A stretch of 64,000 bases of DNA, from assembly GCA_930367215.1 (NCBI GenBank), contig OV884056.1, forward strand, positions 319,888,709 through 319,952,708. Reading direction: 5' to 3'. A program made the translations under genes and the position numbers. Below are positions 44,895-55,835 of this stretch, piece by piece; the stretch's first letter is position 1; each line of letters begins with the position of its first letter. Below the pieces are notes generated by a model. That model ran no database searches, was not told the DNA's origin, and saw nothing but the letters and a program-made list of their open reading frames with translations. The stretch is from Pollenia angustigena (taxonomy: Eukaryota; Arthropoda; Insecta; Diptera; Polleniidae).

Positions 44895-45110
44895 TAGTAA
44901 CAATAAATTTTAATTTCAAAAGATTTTGCTATTCGTGCTTAATTCCCAGTTTTTATTCTTGACAAAAACACTTGAAATTTATTGTTGATGGGATAAGCTA
45001 TTCCTATGCATTTCACTGGTTGCTTAGGCCACCGGGAATTAAGCACGAATAGCAAAATCTTTTGAAATTAAAATTTTGTATTCCCAAAAATTGAAATTAC
45101 TTTTTGATAA
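44895..45110. repeat. Truncated hammerhead-repeat copy plus inverted tail
   Basis: On the minus strand 45032-44895 reads GGCCTAAGCAACCAGTGAAA, TGCATAGG and on to the family tail AAGCACGAATAGCAAAATCT; it begins inside stem II, so the CTGATGA box is missing. Immediately beside it (45036-45110) the same tail occurs on the plus strand, giving a head-to-tail-inverted joint. Confidence 0.6.
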
Positions 45111-45239
45111 GAAACAGGCAAGTGCACGGCCTAAAAAACACTTAATTGACAACATCTTTTGTACGTTGTTGTTGTTTTTATTTTGTTTTTCTTAACCTAC
45201 TTACAACTACAATTAATTTTGAGAGAATTTCAACTAATT

Positions 45240-45590
45240 GTAGTGGGGAATGTGAGATGAGATAAACCCACTGTTGTTTATTGTTGATGTGTTTTGTTCA
45301 AGCTTTGATATTGTTACAAGTAGAACTGTTGCTATAATTCTTATACGTTTAACAGTTTTATTTGGTTTAATATCTTTAGTTTGTCTAAAATCTTTATGGA
45401 TGAAGTTTCCTGATGATCTGGCCTAAGCAACCAGTGAAATGTATAGGAATAGCTTATCCCATCAACAATAAATTTCAAGTGTTTTTGTCAAGAATAAAAA
45501 CTGGGAATTAAGCACGAATAGCAAAATCTTTTGAAATTAAAATTTTGTATTCCCAAAAATTTAAATTACTTTTTGATAGTAACAATAAAT
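45240..45590 (+). repeat. Hammerhead-bearing repeat, diverged copy
   Basis: Matches the repeats at 57498 and 46416 (minus) along its length at perhaps 70 percent: GGGGAATGTGAGATGAGATA, TTCAAGCTTTGATATTGTTA, CTAAAATCTTTATGG, the ribozyme-like region 45404-45450, then CAACAATAAATTTCA and AAAAACTGGGAATTAAGCAC. An inverted pair CTACAATT and AATTGTAG lies before it (about 45210-45245), also beside the 46416 copy. Confidence 0.7.
45404..45450 (+). ncRNA. Degenerate hammerhead-like motif
   Basis: CTGATGA at 45410 and GAAA at 45436 are kept. Stem II is reduced to CUGG/CCAG with a U-U closing pair, stem I to about five pairs (GUUUC with GGAAU), and the mini stem III reads UGUA before the UA/G cleavage position. 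Core residues are present, but the stems are weaker than in the other copies, so activity is doubtful. Confidence 0.5.
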
Positions 45591-46415
45591 ATTAAAAATT
45601 GCTTGAACTATTGAATTTCTATGTGGGTTAACTTACTAAATCTTCTGTAGCTTTGTACCAATCTATGTCTTGTTGGGCGCAAAATATTCATATTAAAATT
45701 ATCTAATGTAGCATGCAAAAAAACATTAGTATTTTTAAATCATTGGTTTAAAAAAAATATCTTGAAAAGAACAAAATTGAACAAAATCATAACATTTTCA
45801 ATAAAGCTTTAACTTTTGTCCCCTGTAACTCTGTCATCTCTTGACCAATCTTCGCAAGCAATCCATGGTTATTTTAGAAATTATATATAACCTTTCACTA
45901 AAAAGAACGAATTACATAATCCGTTTAAAATTTTTGAAGATATTTGCATTTCAGTCACAACACCTTTTTTAAAAACACAAATAACGGTTATTTTGGAATA
46001 TCTCAAAAACAATTCATTTGACAATTCTGACTTCATATTCGGATTCAACGGACAATTTTACATAAATTAATTAGTTGCCAGATTCATTTGGTCACGACTT
46101 TGTTGAAATTTTGTCACGTAGTGTTATTAAAGGTTAAGAAAAAAAGTACACAGTATAAATATAAAGAACAATTAATTTCTTTTTATTGTTATATTTAAAA
46201 ATGTTTTTTTTTTAGCTTTTCGCAAGTTTTATCAAACAATTACACTGTGCTAGAATTTGACACTTTTTTTTTAAACAAGCCGGACAACTGGCGCTTTAAC
46301 CTAATTCGGGTACGCTAAATCCAATTCCGGTTCAAAAACGGTACAGCTTATTAAAATTACTAAAAAAAAAAAACGAAAATACGCAACAAAATTTCGTTTA
46401 AACGTTAAATTTTAT

Positions 46416-46707
46416 TATTAATACGATCTTCGTATGACGTGCTAAATTCCCAGTTTTTCATATTTGATAAATACACTGAAATTTATTGTTGAGGGAAAGC
46501 AAGCCTCTATGCGCATTTCGCCGGTTGCTTACACCAGCTCATCAGGAAACCTTTTCCAAAGATTTTAGAAAAGCCAAAAATATTAAACAAATAAAACCTT
46601 AAGCGAATAAGAGTTATAAACACTCTAAGTCTTACTTGTAACAATATCAAAGCTTAAACAAAACACCAACAATAAACAGTGAGTTTATCTTTTCTTACAT
46701 CCCCCTA
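46416..46707 (-). repeat. Hammerhead-bearing repeat, intact copy (minus)
   Basis: Nearly identical on the complementary strand to 57498-57790, from TAGGGGGATGTAAGAAAAGA to the tail TTAGCACGTCATACGAAGAT then CGTATTAATAATA. Two distant copies of one ~290-bp unit with the same ends show a mobile unit. It encodes no protein. The organisation (ribozyme near the 3' half, short TAA-rich tail) suggests a non-autonomous retroelement, perhaps related to Penelope-like elements. Confidence 0.75.
46501..46552 (-). ncRNA. Hammerhead ribozyme, copy A
   Basis: Same core as 57652-57703: stem I strand AGGUUUC, CUGAUGA (46539-46545), stem II GCUGGU/ACCGGC with a GUAAGCA loop, GAAA, mini stem III UGCGCA, cleavage position UA, and the second stem I strand GAGGCUU (46501-46507). 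All invariant core residues are present. Confidence 0.75.
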
Positions 46708-47209
46708 CAATTGGTTGGGTTCTTTCCGACTCGAATTGTACAACTACAATTGGGTTAAAAGAAAAAACAAAATTAAAAAACAAACCGCTTCATTCTATTG
46801 TCTTCGTAAGAAAACAACTCGATTTAGAAACATAACTTTTTTTTGGCAACAAAAATAATTTTTTAGCAACATTTAGAAATTTTTGTTTGCTAAAAATCTA
46901 TACAAAATTACAGCTATGCTTCTTATTTTTTCCAGACATATAAAAAAACAAACAAAACAATCTATAAATGATTAAAATCTGCTAACAACTATTGATTTCA
47001 TTCACAAAAGTCGAAAAATTTTAATTACTTTCAAAATTTAAAAAACGCAATATGTATTTGCATGGGAGCCGCCTTAAGAAGTGGTGATAAGGGACAAGTA
47101 TGTCTCGAGAAATTGTAAGGCGACTCCTTGGCTGTTATGGTATGTTTTCTTCAATATATTTCTAGTCTGTATTAATCATTTTGTATGGGAGCCCCCTTAA
47201 GGAATGGAA
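46708..47209. other. No gene; degenerate GGGAGCC repeats
   Basis: TTTGCATGGGAGCCGCCTTA at about 47052 and TTTGTATGGGAGCCCCCTTA at about 47180 are diverged direct repeats 128 bp apart. Otherwise AT-rich. Confidence 0.4.
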
Positions 47210-47275
47210 ACCTTGAAATTTTGTTTTAAATGTTAGTTAAACGAGTCACTTTTGTGCTCGCGATCTAAAAGCAGG
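47210..47275. repeat. Probable half copy of the hairpin-core repeat
   Basis: TTTTGTTTTAAATGTTAGTT followed by an ACGAGT...TGTGCTCGCG arm resembles one side of the hairpin at 32155. The opposite arm is absent. Confidence 0.35.
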
Positions 47276-48160
47276 CAGTAATTTGAAAGAGTTTTGCACT
47301 TGTGTTTTAAAAACAGGCAGTTATTGTACTCAAACAAAACAAACAAGTGAATAGTGCTGTCTGATTATTTTTTTTTTTTTTTCGAAAAATCGTCCTGCCA
47401 ATATAAAATAACATCAAAAAATGGCCCTGACTAATTAGTTGTTCTTTAGTTTTTATCAAAAAAAACTTGTACAAAAAGTATTATTGTACAATGACTTATA
47501 AAACCCTGAGTAATATAACCTGAATCAGAGAACGGCTTTGTGCAATTGTAAAAAAACGCATTAAATCAACAGCAACAAATACACTCACTTGCGGTCATAC
47601 AATCAAACTTGCACAACCGCAAATATTCGCTGCTGGTTTGCAGTCATTCAAATAATGCACATCGTGCTTTGTTATTTATACAATCGTTAGCTTCGTTTTT
47701 TAATAAAGATGTTTGTGTGTTCGGTGTGACAATGATTGTTTTGGTAAAAAAAATACATACAAACAAAAAAGCCAGAAATCAAGCAATCATTACTCATGTT
47801 TGAAGTGTTCTGTCTTTTGTCGTCTACACACGTCTTTACGTTCCGTCCGTTAAATTTGTCCTAATTGTAAAAAAAAAAAATAAATAAATTAATATTAGTG
47901 CCCGTGCAGTTAAAAAAAAAAATAATAAAAATAAACATAAAAATTAATAAACTTTGCAATAAACTAAAACAAAACAGAAATAAAACAAATTGAACAACAA
48001 ACGGGCAAGGCCAAAATTGCAAAATCACTTATTTACAAAATTAACAACAAATCTTGAATAAATAATAAACAAACAACCGTTTTAAAACAATTACAACATA
48101 ACAAAAGCAAGCAATACAATAAACAACAACAACAATAAAAAATAAAAATAATAATTCGTC
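47276..48160. other. AT-rich stretch, nothing recognised
   Basis: Contains A-rich and CAA-rich low-complexity sequence (47860-48150) and a 64-codon frame without a known domain. Confidence 0.4.
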
Positions 48161-51100
48161 AGTGATGGCCTTTTTTCAACGATGACCAGATCAGGGCTTT
48201 TATGGCCCTTTTTATGGCATTGTTCCTTGTGTTCCTTTGTTAACCGTCCTTTTCATTTTTGTTAGTACGAATGTTCTTGTGTTAATCGTTGTTGAACTGT
48301 TTTGGTGATGAAGGTATAACACTGATCATCAAACAGTTTTTTTTTAACGACTTTTAATATAGCGAATATCGGTACTTTGCGTTTGATTTGAATTTTTTTA
48401 TGTTGTGATGAGAGGTCGGTTTAGAATCGACTTTTGCAATATACGTGGGCTGAGAGCGAATTTTTTCTCTGTGTATGCTCACGTTTGTCTCCACCGGCCG
48501 GATGTTTTCGCCTTATGTGAAACTCTGGTATCTGAAAATTCCGATCCACTTGATTTTCAGATTCCTGGGTATCACCTTCTATCCCTCTTTAATCTTCATC
48601 GGGGTCTTGCTATATACATACGCAATGAAGTTGTGTATCAATGCCAGCAATTAATGGGCATGCTTGATGCGGAATTTAACTGTCTTTGGGTTAAATTCAA
48701 AATCGATGCACACTATTTGCATTTCGGATTTCTTTACAGAAGTCCAAATGCGGGAAGGGATATTACCTTATCGGGCTTCGACTCCCTTTCCGACTCAATA
48801 GCGAAGATTCTTGAGGATTGTCCCGACAGTGAAATCGTTGTTGCTGGTGATTTTAATGTCCACAATTCTTCTTGGCTTCACCACTCGGGCCGTACAACTT
48901 ATGAAGGCCAATATGTTGAGCTTTTTGCTGCGCACAACCACCTCGTGCAACTGGTGAATGAACCAACACATATTCCGTGTGTTGATGGGCACCAACACAA
49001 TACCCTTGACCTCTTCCTCTCTTCGCACCCTCAAAAGTACGAAGTTGAGGTTCTAGCACCTCTCGGCAACTCGGATCATTGCACCATTTCCGCCTCTTTT
49101 CCGTTCTCCGAACTTCGGAACGTTTCACGACGGGCTACGAAACGATCAATATTTGTTTACGGAAAAGCACGTTGGGCTGAGCTCAATGACTTTTTTCGGC
49201 ATTTCAATTGGAAACTCTGTTTCCTGGACAATGACGTCAATGCCATGGCGAAAATGGTTGAAAACGTAATAATGCTGGGAATGAAAATCTTCATCCCAGT
49301 TAAAAAAGCTTCGAATAAACCTCGATCCAAATCTTGGTTTAATCAGTCGTGCAAATCAGCAGTCAGATCCAGAGAGGAAGCATTCAGAAATTGGCGTAAA
49401 AATAAAAACGTTGATACTGAATTGCTACGCAAAATGGCAAGGTCTTCGTGTGCCAAAGTACTTAGACGGGAAAAAACTCTTCACGAGCAACGTCTTCGTG
49501 CTGAAGTTCTTGCTGCTCCCCGGGGTAGTAAAAGCTTCTGGTCATTCGTTAAAAGAGTAAGGGTTAATGCTAGTTCTTCAATACCAACTCTTTTAAAGGA
49601 TGGCCGATCATTCACGGACCCGGTTGATAAGGCTAATTGTTTTGCCGAATTATTTGCTAATAATTCTTACCTACCAGATAGCAATCAACCACTACCCGAA
49701 CTCGAAAAAGTATCCGTAACTATGCCTAGAATATTTTTTCGGGGTCGAGCTGTTAAAAGGGTTCTTGCGGATCTCGACATAAACAAGTCTCCTGGGCCGG
49801 ATGGTATACCTGCACTGGTCTTGAAGCAGTGCTCTTCGACGCTAGCTCGTCCCTAAGCAAATCTTTTCAGCACTTTATACCGTGCCGCGGAATTTCCAGT
49901 CTGCTGGAAAGTTGCTAACGTAACGCCAATTCCTAAAAAGGGAACCGCTAATAACCCTGAAAATTACCGCCCAATTGCAATTTGTTCGGTACTTTCCAAA
50001 GTTATGGAGAGTATGGTAAATTACCATCTTGTCAAATATTTAGAATCAAACTAACTACTAAGCGACCGCCAGTATGGCTTTCGTAGAGGTCGCTCTACTG
50101 GAGACTTACTAGCTCTGTTATCGGAAAAATGGTGCCATTCCATTCACCATTTTGGCGAAAGTAAGGTAATTGCTTTGGATATTTCTAAGGCGTTTGACAG
50201 AGTCTGGCATGGTGCACTCTTGTCAAAACTTGCTGCATTTGGTGTCGGTGATAATTTCTCTCGATTTATATCGAGTTTTCTCAGAGATCGCACTATACGA
50301 GTTGTTATAGATGGGGTTTCGTCAAACGAGTTCAAGATTCATTCAGGGGTGCCGCAAGGCTCCGTTCTTTCTCCTACTCTATTTCTTATCTTTCTAAGCG
50401 ACCTCCTTTGTCAAACTTACAATCCTATCTACTCTTTTGCAGATGACAGCAAACTTTGCAACTCGTTCTCATTCGAATGTAGACCAAGCGTATCCGATGT
50501 CGCTGCTATGAGGCAGAATATGAATGATACGCTTGGCCGAGACCTTGACATAATCTCGGAATGGGGTCGTGCGAATAGGGTCGATTTTAATGCCCGAAAA
50601 ACCCAATGTTGCGTGCTGACGCATAAACGCGCGACAAATCAAGGTGCCTCATCTGTATATATGGGTGGTATAATTATTGAGGAATCAGAATCTCTTGATG
50701 TTCTGGGCATGAGGATACAATGTGATGTCCGATGGACAGAACATATATTCAAGGTGTCGAAAGAAGCATTCAAGTGCCTCGGTTTTCTAAGACGGTGTAA
50801 GATATACTTCACTCCATCTGATCTCCTTACTATTTATACCACCTATATCCGACCGCGTATGGAATACAACTCTCATGTGTGGGCCGGTGCTTCAAAGTCT
50901 ATTTTGGAGCTTCTCGACCGCGTGCAGGAGAGGGCGAAGGTTCTCATTGGTGACAGTAGGGTATCCAATTCTATTGACTCCCTCGAGCACCGTCGCAATG
51001 TGGGTTGTATTTGTCTGTTTTATCGTTACTACAATGGGATGTGTTCTGACGAAATTAGGGATCTGGTTCCCGAAACCCGTACGTTTGTTCGTAATACACG

Positions 51101-51394
51101 TTTTTCCTCAAGAGCCCATCCTTATGTGGGCGATTGGCAGGTGAATCGTACAACGCATTACAGAGAGAATTCATTTTTTTCCCGCACAGTTCGTATGTGG
51201 AATAACCTTCCTGCAGAAGTCTTCCCTCTCACTTACAACATGATTAAGTTCAAATCGAATGTTCACAAACACTACTCCCTCTATCCTCCTTCCCACAACC
51301 TATTTTCCTAGTTCCAACACAATGCAATGCATTAGTAGGGGTCATCCCCTGAGTGCTGGTTCAGCATTAACTACATATGTAGTACAAGAAAAAA
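48160..51394 (+). mobile_element. Nearly full-length non-LTR retrotransposon
   Basis: A GC-richer block in an AT-rich setting. It comprises an apparent 5' leader (about 48160-48407), one long ORF2-type coding region (48408-51311) and a short 3' UTR ending at an A-rich tract near 51390. No separate ORF1 is visible, so the 5' end may be truncated. Boundaries are approximate, since no target duplication was recognised. Confidence 0.7.
48408..51311 (+). pseudogene. LINE ORF2: endonuclease and reverse transcriptase
   Basis: Encodes the enzyme that nicks DNA and copies LINE RNA into the genome. From the ATG at 48408 one frame runs 967 codons, broken only by TAA at codon 483 (49854) and codon 549 (50052). 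Apurinic-type endonuclease residues are all visible: N11 in NIRG, E38 in LCET, GDFN at 147-150, SDH ending at 224. RT motifs follow: NKSPGPDGIP near 462, NYRPIAICSVLSK, YGFRRGRSTGD, motif A LDISKAFDRVWH (catalytic D591), SGVPQGSVLSP and FADD at 677-680. The C-terminus has RTVRMWNNLPAEVFP, typical of the jockey/CR1 group. Two simple nonsense changes and otherwise intact motifs mark a recently dead copy. Confidence 0.92.
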
Positions 51395-52257
51395 AATTGA
51401 AATGAAACTAAACGCACATATGTATGTAGGTACATACATACAAACAATTTCCATAGAAACAGAATTTTTTTTTACTTTTAAAAAGTACAGTAGTTCTGTA
51501 TGTAGCTACAATGTATTCTTGTTGTTGTTGTTGTTATTATTGTTGTTAATTTAAAAAAAGCGTCTCTTCGAGTGGTTTATTGTTGTTATTGTTGTTTACC
51601 ATTAACAACCACCACCGAGTGGACAATGACTACTTGAATGCAAAAGTATAAGAATGTGTTCCTTTGCATTTACACATGTGTGTTATATTGCATGCGCAAC
51701 AAAAATGCAAATAAAGCACTTTCAAATAAAAATGAATAAATGCAAAAATCAAATGTGAACGAAACGATGTAAAAATTACCAACGTGGAACTTTGTTTTGC
51801 AAGCAAAGATTGAATGTAAATTTTAGCGAATGAATAAATCAAGAAAAAAAGTGATTTTGCAGTTCTCTGACCTGAATCTATTTTGAATACTATATAAATC
51901 TAATCATGCGAAATAAAGTTTTTCCGCGTACTTTATTTTTCTCATAAAGTATAGAGTACAATTACTCGAAATAACGTACAACGTATAAGTACGGTTGGCA
52001 AGCCTCACTGTACTCCATATTTTTTTATGTTCAAAGTAACCATTATTATTGATATGAAAACAACAATCTGTTATGCGAATTAAATAGTTATAGTTCAGCG
52101 ATATATCAGAAGATATATTTGGAAAAATCTAAGAAAGAACAGAAAAATTAGAAAAGCTATTTTATGCTCTTCACATACCTCAACAATTATTTTTAAATCA
52201 TTTTAGTTTTTAATTTTTTTTTTTTAAATCTAATTATTAAAAACAAAAATAAAAAAA
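51395..52257. other. AT-rich stretch with GTT microsatellite
   Basis: A (GTT)n/(ATT)n run lies at about 51519-51548 and again near 51580. No gene recognised. Confidence 0.45.
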
Positions 52258-52395
52258 CTTTACTTTAACCTAAAGTGAGCGATAAAGTAAATAAGGTTCA
52301 TCCTACCAGGTAGGTTAAAGTAAAGTTGTAATAATGGGGCACTTTTTATACGGCCGTTAAAATCCTACCTTAGCTACCTTTGGTTAACTAATGTG
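52258..52395. mobile_element. Fragment of the 37884 palindromic MITE
   Basis: Contains ACTTTACTTTAACCTAAAG, GCGATAAAGT, TTCATCCTACC and CACTTTTTATACGGCCG, matching the centre and right arm of 37884-38106. The outer GGCCCGTTTTCAC end is missing. Confidence 0.7.
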
Positions 52396-53601
52396 AACTT
52401 TAACTCTTTTTGCCGAAGACAGTAAAAATGGTATTTTCTAAATATCTAAATTAATATCACGCCTTGGATTTTGGGAAAACACAGTTTTCATTTTTAACAT
52501 GAAGCTTTTTTTCAATTTTGCTTTTATAGCATTTTTTTACTCCAAAAATTCAAATTCCTTTAACGCCCATAACAATCGACCTTCTAACTTTTTAGCTCTT
52601 TTAATAAATTTCGGTTATTAACTTTTAAACCTTTTTATGTTGTCATAAAACTCCTCTAGTGTGCGCTACAAAATCGTAATATTCAATATCTGTTGCTAAA
52701 TTTAAACATTTTATAGTCTGCATTCATTTGCTTTTTGTGACTTTAATCTTTTCTTTTATGGACAATAAGAAATAAATGTATTTTTATTTTTTCGATTTTT
52801 AACATTTTTTGTCGTGCTTGAACAAGATGAAAATCCAAATTCGAGAGCAGCACACGGTCACTGTGATACTTAATTGTCAAAATGTCATTTTTTTCATGTC
52901 AGTTGGCTAATGATGGTTGTAAACACGAGCATAAAAAATAAAACAGAATCGGTGTCCTTTATGGACATTGTTGCTGTTTGAGGATAACAAGTCAGAGTGT
53001 TATCGAAATGTTTATTGTTGATTTTTTATAACTTATTGGATCATCAAACTTAAACAACTCATAAATCAAACACATACTAATGCAGTCACCAGGGAAGTGT
53101 AAAACACATTTATGCAAAATACACAGATTGATGAAAGAAAGAGAGAGAAAGAGAAAGATAGAGAAAATTGTAAAAGTTAAAAGAACACACTGCATAGATT
53201 TTTAATAAATTTAATGGTTTTATTTCTAGTTCTAAATTTGAAATTTATTGATGCAGAAAAGTAGATTTACGACAATGTATTTTGAGTGTATCTACAAAAT
53301 TGTTTAAATAAGCCGAATACTTTCAATGCTTTTAGAAGGAGGAAGGGCAATATTGTTACTTCATCGTAATACAGCACACGTAATTGGAAAATATTCTCTT
53401 TGAGGTTTTTATGAAAATAATATTGAGTAGAAAATATCTAAAGTAACATTTTTATTTTCATGTATTAAAAATGCTGCAAATGATTCGACGCTAAACAGAT
53501 TTTTTGTGAAATGAAGAAAAATTACCCGAATAATATGAAATATCACTTGATATCAAAATAACGTTTTATATTTTATAAAAAACTTTTGGAAAGAGAAAAA
53601 C
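52396..53601. other. AT-rich stretch, nothing recognised
   Basis: A GAGA/GAAA purine run lies at 53136-53165. No gene or element was recognised. Confidence 0.4.
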
Positions 53602-54140
53602 GGGGGTGCTTTAAAACCATGTGAGATAAGGCCATGATGGCTCTATTGCTCAATTGAATGGGAGATAAAGCCATAATGGCCTTATTGCCCATTCATTGAG
53701 AGGTAAGGTCTTATTTTAAATTTTGCGAAATGAGTGATATAGCCATATTTTTTTCGCAAATAAGAGATAAAGCCATATTTTTGCAGACTATTGTTATGCA
53801 TGGCGTAAACATTCTGTAAAAGGGCAAATCCTTAGTTATCATTTAAAAACATTTTTTTATTCTTGTGACGCACGCAGGAAAACTGTATACAGCGAAGCAC
53901 GGCCGCAGGCCGCCACGCAGAAAAACTTTAGTATGCGAAGCAAGATTCAATACTTAACTTTAGTGTCTCCGGAACTGAAATGAAAGATAAAGCCATTTGC
54001 TAAAATTGCTAATGTGAGCTAAGCCATGATGGCTTTTTCTCCCATTCAAATGAAAAACAAATATAAAAAGCCTTTATCTTCCTATTGAATAGAGATAAAG
54101 CCATCATGGCCTTATCTCACATGGTATTTAAGCACCCTCC
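53602..54140. mobile_element. MITE with GCCATNATGGC palindromes
   Basis: GGGTGCTTTAAAACCATGTG and AGATAAGGCCATGATGGC at the left are mirrored by GCCATCATGGCCTTATCTCA and ACCATG..AAGCACCC at the right end. The palindrome GCCATNATGGC occurs four times (about 53632, 53670, 54023, 54102). A GC-rich insert with a CGGCC-GCA-GGCCG hairpin lies at 53900-53912. No target duplication was found and no gene. Confidence 0.7.
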
Positions 54141-54149
54141 TTTTATGTT

Positions 54150-54990
54150 TAAGGAGATCAATATACATAAGTCATACTACAGGATATCCTGTAACTGATG
54201 GCCATTTTTTGCTTTCGCATACACGTGTTCCTTAAAACATATTTTCCATAACTTTTCGCAATATTTTGGGTATAATGGCTACGATGTTATATCCAATGTT
54301 GGTTTTTAGTTGTTGTATGGTTCTTAGCTTGTCAAAATTTACTCTTTCTTTCAATATGCCCAAAAACAACAGGAGCTGTTTGATTTAGTTAACGTGGCAC
54401 CCAATTAAAACTTCTTGTACTTGAAATATTACGTAAATATGTTCCTTACCAAAGTCAATGAGTCATCTTCAGTATGTACTGTGGCTCTATCTTGTTAAAA
54501 TAACAATTTTGGATAATTGTTGGATTCACAGCTGGCCTAACACAATTTTCCAACATCGTCCCTAATGCACCACCGTTGATAGAGATTAAAACAGCAATGC
54601 CATTTCCAAAAAAACCTGGGTCAATTATCAGAAACAATTAACTAACAGCTAGGCCCACGATGTCACACGTTAACGTTCGCATAGAAAATTACATTTAAAA
54701 CAAAAACAATTTCTAAAATTTGTTTTTGTTTAAAATGTATTTTTCTATGCGAACGTTAACGTGTGACATCGTGGGTCTGGCTGTTAGTGTATGTTATTTT
54801 CTCTAATTATTTTTTTTTGGATTCTCCGTAGCCCAGACTCTGCAGTTTCGCTTAAAGACGTAGCCATCGTGGCTCATTATCAAATTGTAAATAAAGTCTG
54901 GATTTTTGTTAACATAATAAATGCACCACCCTTCATCTTGGGAATGATCAACGCCTTCGTTAGTGAGAAAAAAATCATGTAGTGGTTTTA
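54150..54990 (-). pseudogene. mariner-type transposase split by a hairpin element
   Basis: From 54990 downward the minus strand reads NLIMSHDGYVFKRNCRVWAT then ENP. A hairpin element (54641-54788) then interrupts. Below it INGGALGTMLENCVRPAV corresponds to the VNGERY..ML block, and FNWVPR with a weak C-terminal block follows near 54400-54170. The SDEAHF segment with the first catalytic aspartate is partly deleted. It belongs to the same broad group as the copies at 6.8, 15.5 and 20.9 kb. Confidence 0.62.
54641..54788. repeat. Near-perfect hairpin element, copy 3
   Basis: ACTAACAGCTAGGCCCACGA at 54641 is inverted (two mismatches) at 54769-54788. The arms then run through TGTCACACGTTAACGTTCGC and ATAGAAAA into the common core TTACATTTAAAACAAAAACA. 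About 70 bp per arm. The inner ~120 bp match copy 2 almost completely. It lies inside a mariner remnant. Confidence 0.88.
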
Positions 54991-55031
54991 GACGACAGGC
55001 TGTTTCTAAAATATTAAGGGATCCTAACAGC

Positions 55032-55198
55032 GTTTAAAAAACTGCAGTCAGAGTAGAAAAGCTGCCATTTCTTCCACTTCTTCATTTGTCATTGGCATGT
55101 AAACAGTTGCTGTCAAACCAACTCAAAAAGCGAAAAGTTGTACACAAATTTTCGTTTTTTGTTTGACAGTTTTTGGTTTCGACTGCAGTTTTTTAACC
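55032..55198. mobile_element. MITE with GTTTAAAAAACTGCAGTC ends
   Basis: GTTTAAAAAACTGCAGTC at 55032 is inverted at 55181-55197 with one base missing. The interior shares CCATTTCTTCCACTTCTTCA and CTGTCAAACCAACTCAAAAA with copies at 11513 and 62468. No gene. Confidence 0.7.
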
Positions 55199-55351
55199 CC
55201 CGGTGCCTAATATTCTCTTAACTAAAGCATTTGAAAATGGCAAAATAAAACGTCATACTTTTTGTAATAAACGAAACAGAAACAGATGTTTTTATATAAC
55301 TGAATTACAAAAAAACATAAAAAAAATTGTTAATTTTGGTCCTTAGTGCCG

Positions 55352-55452
55352 GTTCACACACGTCAAGTTTGAGCTTATAGGTAAGAAGGTAAAAGAGAAT
55401 GCCATTTCTCTTCCCCTCCCCCCTAAACGAGTCAAACTTGACGTGTGTGAAC
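55352..55452. repeat. Short inverted repeat (GTTCACACACGTCAAGTTT)
   Basis: GTTCACACACGTCAAGTTT at 55352 is inverted at 55434-55452, around a ~60-bp spacer with a C-rich run. Probably a very small MITE. Confidence 0.7.
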
Positions 55453-55621
55453 TCGAACGTTGAATTCCAAAACATGTTAAGTCGGCTTACGTTTTTGAAT
55501 TGAGTAAAGTTTTAAATTAAATTCTGTCAAATTTTCCAATCCAAAATTTTACACAAAGCTTTACTCACCATACAACTGAATGTTTCATCGCCCGTAAACT
55601 TTAAGAGCTTCTCCTGCCAAA

Positions 55622-55642
55622 TTTTTTTTTTTTTTTTTTTTT
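55622..55642. repeat. T homopolymer, 21 bp
   Basis: An uninterrupted T run, possibly the A-tail of a minus-strand retroelement insertion, though no body can be assigned. Confidence 0.8.
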
Positions 55643-55718
55643 GTGACTTGGCATGTCTTAGAATTGATGTGTCGATAAATATTTTATTAGATTTTAAATC
55701 CTAAACATTTCAAATGTC

Positions 55719-55835
55719 AGGTGAATGTCTCGGTTGGCTAGCTGGTTGCGGGTTTGATTCCCGCCAGAGACTCTGTTTTCATTCCAGCAGACAAGCGAAG
55801 AGCCTCGCAGGAGAAGCTTAGGAAATTTAAAAAAT
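55719..55835 (+). mobile_element. tRNA-derived SINE, copy 2 (deleted head)
   Basis: TGGCTAGCTGG (A-box-like, 55735) is followed after only six bases by GGTTTGATTCC (B-box-like, 55751). Compared with copy 1 at 26129 about 28 bp between the boxes are missing, while GTTTGATTCCCGCCAGAGAC aligns. The deletion should weaken RNA polymerase III promotion. It ends in an A-rich segment near 55835. Confidence 0.6.

Larger units (their letters stand above)
44583..46123. mobile_element. CACTA-like foldback element with long arms
   Basis: CACTACGTGAC at 44583 is inverted exactly at 46113-46123, and TTA flanks both ends (44580-44582 and 46124-46126). The arms run ~300 bp, pairing through TTATGTAAAATTGTCCG, AATAACCGTTATTTGTGTTT and ATTTTGYGCCCAA. 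A CACTA start with a 3-bp duplication suggests the CACTA superfamily. No transposase is present. Hammerhead-bearing repeats occupy its centre (44895-45590). Confidence 0.7.

Noticed and set aside
55735..55761. tRNA-like A and B boxes
   Set aside because: No cloverleaf and wrong box spacing; explained as a SINE head, not a tRNA gene.
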